11,002 bases of DNA from Elusimicrobiota bacterium. GTDB taxonomy: Bacteria > Elusimicrobiota > Elusimicrobia > Elusimicrobiales > Elusimicrobiaceae. The notes under the pieces were generated by a model. It worked only from the letters and a program-made list of their open reading frames with translations, did not search any database and had not been told where the DNA came from. The DNA lies in assembly GCA_031271365.1 (NCBI GenBank), contig JAISVV010000029.1, positions 1 through 11,002 of the forward strand, read 5' to 3'. The first letter of the stretch is position 1, and every line of letters starts with the position of its first letter. A program made the position numbers and the translations under genes. Positions 5,739 to 11,002 of this stretch are shown piece by piece.

Positions 5739-8012
5739 TTACCTCTCTCTTACAAATTTTTGTATGGCGCCGAAGCTGGTGCGCAGGCCTTTTGCCCGCG
5801 CGGTTTGTATTTTGCTGCCCGTTTTTTTGGGGCTGCGCATTTGTACCGACGGCTTTTGCATGGTGTCGTGCGCGCGGAACGCCAAGGCCGGCTCGCCGGA
5901 TTCGTCGGTTAAATTTTCCGACAGAGCGCCGCGCTTGGAAGTGTTTTTAAACATTGTATAAATCTCAAGGTCCATGTCTTCGCCCACCCAGTCTACGCGG
6001 CCCTCAACGGCGGCGGCTATTACGCGGCCGTCAAGATAAAAGTTGTTAATATCCATTTTACCATTGTTAAAGTCGGCCGAGGCGGTCATAATTTCAAAAG
6101 GGGTGTCTTTAAGCACCTGGCCTACCTTAAAAGAGCCGGCGCGCTCCATATTATTCATGATAACAAACGGCTGGAAGGCTATGCCCAGAGCGGCGTATCT
6201 GTCCGACATTTCCTGCAGTTTATAAATGGTGCCGTTTTCAAGCCGCGCGTCCACCTTGCCGCTCAGCCTTGCCATGCCGCTTACCATGCCGCGCACATTA
6301 ACCTCGGCGTTAAAGTTTTCGCCGGCTAAGACGGGGCTTTCAAAACGTTTTGCAAAAACCGAACCTTTTATATTTTGCATAAAATCCGGCAGGCCGGCTT
6401 TAAAATTACGCAGCCAGGCCATATCGCCCGCCTCGGGCTTGAAAGTTGAGGGGCCGTCGGAGAGCGCGTCCGCAAAATCCACCACGGTGTCAAACACTTC
6501 TTTTGGGTTGAAAGTATCAACGCTGGTCATTACTTTAATGACGCGGTTTTGCTCGCGCTTTACGTTGGAGATAGCCACGCTCATGCGGATATTTTGGCCG
6601 TTGAAGCGCGAGTTATCCAAAAGCGCGTAAAAATTATCTTTTTTATGTTCGTAAGAGGCGCGGCCCTTTATCTTTTGCACGCTTTGGCGGCCCACTTTAA
6701 AAGTGCCCTCATCTACGACGGCGTTCATGACGTTGAAGTTTTGCTCGGCCGCGTATTTGCCGTAAACGCCGCGCACTGTAAAGTTGTACAAATCGGACGA
6801 AACGCCCTTTAAATCTATCTCCAGCCCGGACATGGAAAGTTTGGCTTTATCGTAAATCACATTGCCGCGCGCGTTTATCGGGCCGCGCACTTTGTAGGGT
6901 TTTAGGATATTGAAATAATCGGCGGCCTCGGCGTTGAAATCGCCGGTTTGGAAGCCGGCCGTTATTTTTTGCGCCGCCATATCGGCCTGCGCTTTTAAGC
7001 TAAGCTCGACGTCGGCGTTTTTAAAGGTTATTTGCGGCGCGTCTATATTGTTAAAGCTGTTGGTAAAGTTTATTTGCGCCTGCAGCTGCGCGGGCGGCAG
7101 CGCAAAGGACACAGGCTTGGGTAAAAACAGCGAGATATCGTCGTAGGTAAAGGCCGGCAAATCGGCGGTAAGGCGCGTTTGGGGGGCGGTAAAATCGCGC
7201 GCGCTTAGTTTAAAAAGCAGCGGCCGGCGCAGCGCGCGGACTTCAAAGGAGCCGTCTTCCAGCGCCATATTTTGCGGCGCGAAATTGGCTAAGTTTACCG
7301 AGCCGGAGCCTATAATTTCGGTTTCTATCACTTTGTCTTTAATTTTGTTTCTAAGCACAAAGTTTAAGGAAAAATCGCTGAAAGCGTTAAATTTTAAATC
7401 GTCAAAAAATATGTGCAGGCCGTTTAGGGAATGGCTTTCGTTTGCGCCGATATCGCGGAATGAGAGGGTGCCGTCTTTTATGCTCCAGTCTTCTATGCTT
7501 ATTTGGCGCGCGCCGCCGGCGGTTTGCAGGTCAAACTGCTGGCCGGTTTCCACCTCCCGGCTGGTGACGGCAAGGCCGACAATGTTTGTGCGGCCATTGG
7601 CGGCTTTGACGATATTAAGGGCGGGGCGGTTTAGGATAACTTCTTCTATTTCCAGGCGGCTTTCTAAAAGAAGCGGCAGGATATTGTAGCGCACCACCAC
7701 CGAATCTACCGAGAGGACTTCGTTGTAAAACTCAAAGCCGGCGTCTATTATTTTTAGGTTTTCAACCTCCACAGCGTTGAGGGAAACAAGTTTTATAGAG
7801 CCCATCACCACCGGCCTGTTAAACGCGTGCTGCAAAGCCTGCGTGGCGATAGCGCCGATGTATTGGGCGTTGAAGTATTTGACTATAAATATCCACGCGC
7901 CCAAAGCGGCAATTAGCAGCAGCGCAGTAAGCGCAAAGGCGGCGCGCAAAAAGCCGCGCGCGCAAAACTTAACGCCGCGCCAGAGGAGAGAAGATATTTT
8001 TTTGCCGCTCAT
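5739..8012 (-). CDS. AsmA-family envelope protein (N-terminal membrane anchor, large periplasmic part)
   Basis: This 757-residue protein begins with a basic cytoplasmic tail and one membrane helix (about 22-44), then a long periplasmic region. The AsmA-type N-terminal domain is recognisable: the phrase FNRPVVMGSIKL (64-75), VENLKIIDAG (83-92), the segment LSVDSVVVRYNILPLLL (100-116), and IEEVILNRPALNIV with NGRTNIVGL (122-147). The rest is beta-strand-like sequence alternating polar and hydrophobic residues, with an AsmA-like closing section (DTPFEIMTASADFNNGKMDI, then repeated acidic and hydrophobic strands). The last ~45 residues are basic, an unusual ending. AsmA-like proteins are linked to outer-membrane assembly and lipid transport between membranes, which points to a diderm host. 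Its ATG overlaps the stop of the M50-like gene by one base (TAATG), so the two are probably translationally coupled. Confidence 0.8.
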   Translation of the reverse strand: MSGKKISSLLWRGVKFCARGFLRAAFALTALLLIAALGAWIFIVKYFNAQYIGAIATQALQHAFNRPVVMGSIKLVSLNAVEVENLKIIDAGFEFYNEVLSVDSVVVRYNILPLLLESRLEIEEVILNRPALNIVKAANGRTNIVGLAVTSREVETGQQFDLQTAGGARQISIEDWSIKDGTLSFRDIGANESHSLNGLHIFFDDLKFNAFSDFSLNFVLRNKIKDKVIETEIIGSGSVNLANFAPQNMALEDGSFEVRALRRPLLFKLSARDFTAPQTRLTADLPAFTYDDISLFLPKPVSFALPPAQLQAQINFTNSFNNIDAPQITFKNADVELSLKAQADMAAQKITAGFQTGDFNAEAADYFNILKPYKVRGPINARGNVIYDKAKLSMSGLEIDLKGVSSDLYNFTVRGVYGKYAAEQNFNVMNAVVDEGTFKVGRQSVQKIKGRASYEHKKDNFYALLDNSRFNGQNIRMSVAISNVKREQNRVIKVMTSVDTFNPKEVFDTVVDFADALSDGPSTFKPEAGDMAWLRNFKAGLPDFMQNIKGSVFAKRFESPVLAGENFNAEVNVRGMVSGMARLSGKVDARLENGTIYKLQEMSDRYAALGIAFQPFVIMNNMERAGSFKVGQVLKDTPFEIMTASADFNNGKMDINNFYLDGRVIAAAVEGRVDWVGEDMDLEIYTMFKNTSKRGALSENLTDESGEPALAFRAHDTMQKPSVQMRSPKKTGSKIQTARAKGLRTSFGAIQKFVRER

Positions 8013-8710
8013 TACCTTGTTACCGCCCAGGAAAATAGTTTGTACGCTTGTTTAAAAAACTCGCGCCAAAAAATAAAAGTGTTTTTTAAGACCTCGGCCG
8101 CTACGGCTGCAAACGGCACAACGCGCGGCAGCATCAGCTCTAATAAAAGCGCGGTTACAACCGCGTTTGCAAGTATTATCAGCGGGAAAGAAAACACCCC
8201 GCCGCCGGCCATTTTAACGTCGCTTTGTTCGGTTTCGGTTAAACTTTTATACGTGTGCGCCGCGTGCAGCGCGACAAAAAAACCGAACAGGCCCAAAAAT
8301 ATGCGCGCGTCTAAATTTTGCACAAAAAAGTTTAAGACGTAATACGCCAAAACCAGGCCCGCGGCCAAAAGCGGGAAGCAATAAGGCGCAAGCAAAATAA
8401 ATGCGTTTACGCCGGAAAGTTTTACATTGCCGCTTTCTTCTTTAATCGTAACGGAGTTTACTTTGTGGCCCGTCAACAGGGCGGCCAGCGCGTGGGTAAA
8501 CTCGTGCGAAACAACGTAAAGACGCGAGAAGTTATAAACATAGCGGTGCAATATTAAATACGCCGCCGCGCCGATTAGAAAATACAAACTAAGCCTTATA
8601 TTTTTTACCAGCGCCCACGCGACGCCGGATAACGCCAGCAAAATAAAAAACGCCGTGGGCAGCAAAATAAGCCCGGTGATAAATTTTAGCGGTTTTGAAA
8701 ATTTGGACAT
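8012..8710 (-). CDS. M50-like membrane metallopeptidase
   Basis: This is a 232-residue, very hydrophobic protein. A zinc-peptidase motif HEFTH (69-73) sits in VVSHEFTHALAALLTGHKV (66-84), as in intramembrane M50-type peptidases. Membrane segments lie at roughly 9-35, 41-57, 103-129, 136-152 and 172-198. A conserved-looking EQSDVKMAGGG (161-171) could provide the third metal ligand (Asp164), by analogy with the distal Asp of the family; this is inference. There is no PDZ domain, so it is not a classical RseP/SpoIVFB. The substrate is unknown. Its ATG immediately follows the lipoate-ligase stop (TAA-ATG) with no clear ribosome binding site, and its stop overlaps the AsmA-like start. The position suggests an envelope role shared with the AsmA-like protein. 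Confidence 0.75.
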   Translation of the reverse strand: MSKFSKPLKFITGLILLPTAFFILLALSGVAWALVKNIRLSLYFLIGAAAYLILHRYVYNFSRLYVVSHEFTHALAALLTGHKVNSVTIKEESGNVKLSGVNAFILLAPYCFPLLAAGLVLAYYVLNFFVQNLDARIFLGLFGFFVALHAAHTYKSLTETEQSDVKMAGGGVFSFPLIILANAVVTALLLELMLPRVVPFAAVAAEVLKNTFIFWREFFKQAYKLFSWAVTR

Positions 8711-9412
8711 TTAAAATTTTTCAACCCACTCTTTTGCGCCGTAGCGGCCGTGCGCTAAAGAATATGCTTCGTTTAAGACGGCGTTGCTTAGTATTTCCCT
8801 TTCTTCTTTTGCTTCTAAAAATTTTAACGCGGCGGTTTTTATTATGCTTTGGTACGCTTTATTTTGCCGCGCGGCCGGCAGCTGCAGGCTGCCTTGGTAT
8901 AAAATCGCGCCGCCAAAACGCCTTATCGCGCCGCCTAAAACTTTGCCGCCGCCACGGCGCATTAAATCGTCGGCGACGGGGTTTGTAAAGCAGTTTTGCG
9001 ATACGCCGCCTACGGCGGGGCGGTAGTCGCTTTGCGCGTTATATACGCCCAACGCTACGCCGCTGCGCTCAAACTCTTCTTTAATCAAAGCGTGCAGGCG
9101 GCTGTAAATCTGCGAAGGCTTTAGGTTTGCCGCCTGCGTGAAGATTAAAGAAAACGTTAAATCGTCCTTATGCAGCACCACGCCGCCGCCGGTGGGGCGG
9201 CGCGTAAACTCTTTAATGCCCGCCTCTTGTATTTGGCTGCGGGCCGTATTTTCAAACTGCGCGTAGCCGAAAGTGGCCGCCGGCGTTTGCCGCCAGTTGT
9301 AGAAGCGCGCCAACGCCAAACCTTGCGCGGCGCGCGGCACTAAAATATCGTCTAAGGCCATTTGGCCGTAAACGTCCAGAGCGACGCTTTCTACAAAAAG
9401 GCAGCGGGCCAT
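8711..9412 (-). CDS. Lipoate-protein ligase / lipoyl- or octanoyl-transferase family protein
   Basis: This 233-residue protein has the biotin/lipoate ligase (BPL/LPL) catalytic fold. RRPTGGGVVLH (71-81) is the lipoate-binding loop. NCFTNPVADDL (140-150) and GGKVLGGAIRR (155-165), with Lys157 as the likely carrier-binding lysine, are followed by ILYQGSL (170-176). It attaches a lipoyl or octanoyl group to a carrier protein. Directly downstream of gcvPB, the natural target is GcvH of the glycine cleavage system. The Cys141-Phe pair is also seen in LipM-type octanoyltransferases, so ATP-dependent ligase versus transferase cannot be decided by eye. It is shorter than E. coli LplA and lacks the separate C-terminal accessory domain. 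ATG 9412 lies one base after the gcvPB stop with no good Shine-Dalgarno sequence. Confidence 0.82.
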   Translation of the reverse strand: MARCLFVESVALDVYGQMALDDILVPRAAQGLALARFYNWRQTPAATFGYAQFENTARSQIQEAGIKEFTRRPTGGGVVLHKDDLTFSLIFTQAANLKPSQIYSRLHALIKEEFERSGVALGVYNAQSDYRPAVGGVSQNCFTNPVADDLMRRGGGKVLGGAIRRFGGAILYQGSLQLPAARQNKAYQSIIKTAALKFLEAKEEREILSNAVLNEAYSLAHGRYGAKEWVEKF

Positions 9413-9413
9413 T

Positions 9414-10859
9414 TTACCAATGCAGGTTGGGCTCTCTGGCCGCGCTGACTTCGTCTATCCGTTTTACGGGGCAGTTTTGCGGCGCGTTTTTTAAAAGGTC
9501 CGGGTTTGTTTGCGCTTCTTGCATAATTTGGGCCATGGCGGCTGCAAAAGTATCCATGGTTTGCCTGCTTTCGGTTTCCGTGGGCTCTACCATCAGAGCC
9601 TCGGGCACGATAAGCGGGAAGTATATCGTCGGCGCGTGGAAGCCCAGGTCCAACAGCCGCTTGGCGATATCCAAAGTTTTAACGCCGTTCATTTTGTCTT
9701 TGTCTATTGTAAAGACGCATTCGTGCATGGAAGTTTCTTTAAAATAAACGGGGAAATCACGCTCCATCAACGCGCGGATATAGTTGGCGTTTAAGACGGC
9801 GTTTTGGGAGATTTCCTTTAGCGTCTCGCCGTTAAACTGGCGCAGGTAAAAATACGCGCGCAGCAGCACGGCTATGTTGCCGTAAAAACTCTTTACGCTG
9901 CCTATGCTTTTTTTGGACGGCTTTGCAAAGGCGTATTTTTTGCCGTCAAAGTTAACGCGGCCGAAGGGCAAAAACTCTTCTAGCGTTTTTACCACGCCTA
10001 CAAAGCCCGCGCCAGGGCCGCCGCCGCCGTGCGGGGTGGCCAGGGTTTTGTGCGCGTTGATGTGCATGATATCCACGCCCAGCTGCGCGGGTTTTACCAT
10101 GCCGATTAAGGCGTTTAGGTTGGCGCCGTCCATATAAATCAGGGCGCCGGCGTCGTGTATAATTTGGGCCGCTTCTTTGATTTGTTTTTCAAACAGGCCG
10201 ACGGTGTTTGGTATGGTTAACATAACCAAAGCCGTTTTGGGGCCAAGGGCTTTTTGCAGCTCGGCCATATCGACGCGGCCGTCGGGGCCGGATTTTATGG
10301 CAACCACGTTAAAGCCGCACATTGCCGCCGTGGCGGGGTTGGTGCCGTGGGCGGTGTCGGGGATAATAATCTCCGTGCGCTGTTTATCTTTGCGCGCGGC
10401 GTGATAGGCTTTGGCTACCAAGGCGCCGGTAAACTCGCCGTGCGCGCCGGCTGCGGGCTGCAGGGTGAAAGCGTCAAAGCCGGTGGCTGCTTTTAAAACT
10501 TCTTCCAACTTATAGATAATTTCCAGCGTGCCTTGCGCGGTTTCAACGGGCGCAAAAGGGTGCATGGCGGTAAAGTTGTCCAAGGCGGCAAGAACATCGT
10601 ACGCTTTGGGGTTGTACTTCATGGTGCAGGAGCCCAGCGGGTAAAAATGCGTATCCAGCCCGACGTTCAGGCGCGAGAGATTGCTAAAATGGCGCACAGC
10701 GTCAAGCTCGCTTAACTCGGGCAGTTTGGGCGCGGCGGCGCGCAGCAAATTTTGCGGCAGATACGCGTTTGCCGGCTTTTGCGCGGGCGCGTATTTAACG
10801 CCGCGGCGGCCGGTTGCGGATTTTTCTATCGATAATAAATTATGCGGGTAGTTGTTCAT
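9414..10859 (-). CDS. gcvPB: Glycine dehydrogenase (decarboxylating) subunit 2
   Basis: This 481-residue subunit holds the pyridoxal phosphate site of the split P-protein, which decarboxylates glycine and passes the aminomethyl group to lipoylated GcvH. LNVGLDTHFYPLGSCTMKYN (64-83) is the signature N-terminal motif, and HGTNPATAAM (171-180) follows. The PLP site is INAHKTLATPHGGGGPGAG (267-285), with Lys271 as Schiff-base lysine. The C-terminal MVEPTETESRQ (just after the PLIVPEALMVEPT region) also matches the family. Length is normal for GcvPB. ATG 10859 lies two bases after the gcvPA stop, with GAGGGGG as ribosome binding site at about 8 bases. The gene belongs to a minus-strand operon entering from the right. 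Confidence 0.96.
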   Translation of the reverse strand: MNNYPHNLLSIEKSATGRRGVKYAPAQKPANAYLPQNLLRAAAPKLPELSELDAVRHFSNLSRLNVGLDTHFYPLGSCTMKYNPKAYDVLAALDNFTAMHPFAPVETAQGTLEIIYKLEEVLKAATGFDAFTLQPAAGAHGEFTGALVAKAYHAARKDKQRTEIIIPDTAHGTNPATAAMCGFNVVAIKSGPDGRVDMAELQKALGPKTALVMLTIPNTVGLFEKQIKEAAQIIHDAGALIYMDGANLNALIGMVKPAQLGVDIMHINAHKTLATPHGGGGPGAGFVGVVKTLEEFLPFGRVNFDGKKYAFAKPSKKSIGSVKSFYGNIAVLLRAYFYLRQFNGETLKEISQNAVLNANYIRALMERDFPVYFKETSMHECVFTIDKDKMNGVKTLDIAKRLLDLGFHAPTIYFPLIVPEALMVEPTETESRQTMDTFAAAMAQIMQEAQTNPDLLKNAPQNCPVKRIDEVSAAREPNLHW

Positions 10860-10861
10860 AA

Positions 10862-11002
10862 TTATATCCCCCTCAAAGCGTTAATATACGCCTGCATATC
10901 GGCGGCGGTTTTGGTTTCCGTCGCGCAGACAAGCAGTAAATTTTTGCCGTCTTTGCACACGCGGCCCATATCAAAGCCGGCGCATATGCCTTTTTTGGCC
11001 AT
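10862..11002 (-). CDS. gcvPA: Glycine dehydrogenase (decarboxylating) subunit 1, C-terminal fragment (runs off edge)
   Basis: The last 46 residues of GcvPA are visible, ending at TAA 10864-10862. The fragment reads KGICAGFDMGRVC (4-16 of the visible part), then NLLLVCATETKTAADMQAYI (21-40), matching the family C-terminus in which LLVCxTE is conserved. GcvPA pairs with GcvPB to form the P-protein. The ATG at 11002 is an internal methionine, not the start. The gene was too incomplete for motif analysis, but order gcvPA-gcvPB with two bases between confirms the call. The promoter of the whole minus-strand run must lie beyond 11002. Confidence 0.92.
   Translation of the reverse strand: MAKKGICAGFDMGRVCKDGKNLLLVCATETKTAADMQAYINALRGI

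Noticed and set aside
6226..6630. 134-residue open frame antisense to the AsmA-like gene (similarly 7285-7689)
   Set aside because: It mirrors the strongly supported minus-strand AsmA-like gene, has no ribosome binding site and no recognisable domain. It is a by-product of the GC-rich codon pattern.
1..11002. Mobile elements, CRISPR arrays, tRNA/rRNA genes, frameshifts or in-frame UGA recoding
   Set aside because: No transposase or integrase, no regularly spaced repeats, no tRNA-like cloverleaf and no split reading frames were seen; all main genes look intact apart from the two cut by the edges.

Overview
The window reads as an ordinary chromosomal stretch from an anaerobic, diderm bacterium that ferments amino acids or 2-oxoacids. 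The evidence is a four-subunit ferredoxin-dependent 2-oxoacid oxidoreductase, a glycine cleavage system with a split P-protein, and a large AsmA-type envelope protein. Gene content and style resemble gut Elusimicrobiota, but that is a low-confidence impression from protein flavour; no rRNA or marker gene is present to prove it. Nothing marks the region as mobile: no transposase, integrase, tRNA, CRISPR array or phage gene was seen.

Layout. (1) Positions 1-236, minus strand: the N-terminal 78 residues of a free methionine-(R)-sulfoxide reductase, running off the left edge. (2) A short divergent promoter region (237-338) with a good sigma70-like promoter facing right. (3) Positions 339-3021, plus strand: a compact vorD-vorB-vorA-vorC operon for a 2-oxoacid:ferredoxin oxidoreductase, closed by a strong intrinsic terminator at 3041-3074. 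(4) A 180-base intergenic region with an extended -10 promoter and a 19-base palindrome, then a single YetF/DUF421 membrane protein gene (3255-3920). (5) A 65-base convergent intergenic gap. (6) Positions 3986-11002, minus strand: a tightly packed run of seven genes entering from the right edge. In transcription order they are gcvPA (C-terminus only), gcvPB, a lipoate-protein ligase family gene, an M50-like membrane peptidase, an AsmA-family protein, an orotate-phosphoribosyltransferase-like protein and an RlmI-type 23S rRNA methyltransferase. All six junctions lie between a 4-base overlap and a 5-base gap.

How they fit together. The Vor enzyme oxidatively decarboxylates 2-oxoacids (branched-chain 2-oxoacids by family name) to acyl-CoA and passes electrons to ferredoxin. 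GcvPA/GcvPB decarboxylate glycine onto lipoylated GcvH, and the adjacent lipoyl-transfer enzyme plausibly supplies that lipoyl group. The rest of the minus-strand run (membrane peptidase, AsmA protein, PRTase, rRNA methyltransferase) has no obvious link to glycine metabolism; it may be a co-transcribed growth or envelope set.

The points most worth a second look are the overlapping M50-like/AsmA pair, the altered PRPP-binding motif in the PRTase, the palindrome over the -35 region of the yetF-like gene, and a possible leaderless start for the sulfoxide reductase gene. I did not find a clear, previously undescribed multi-gene system.
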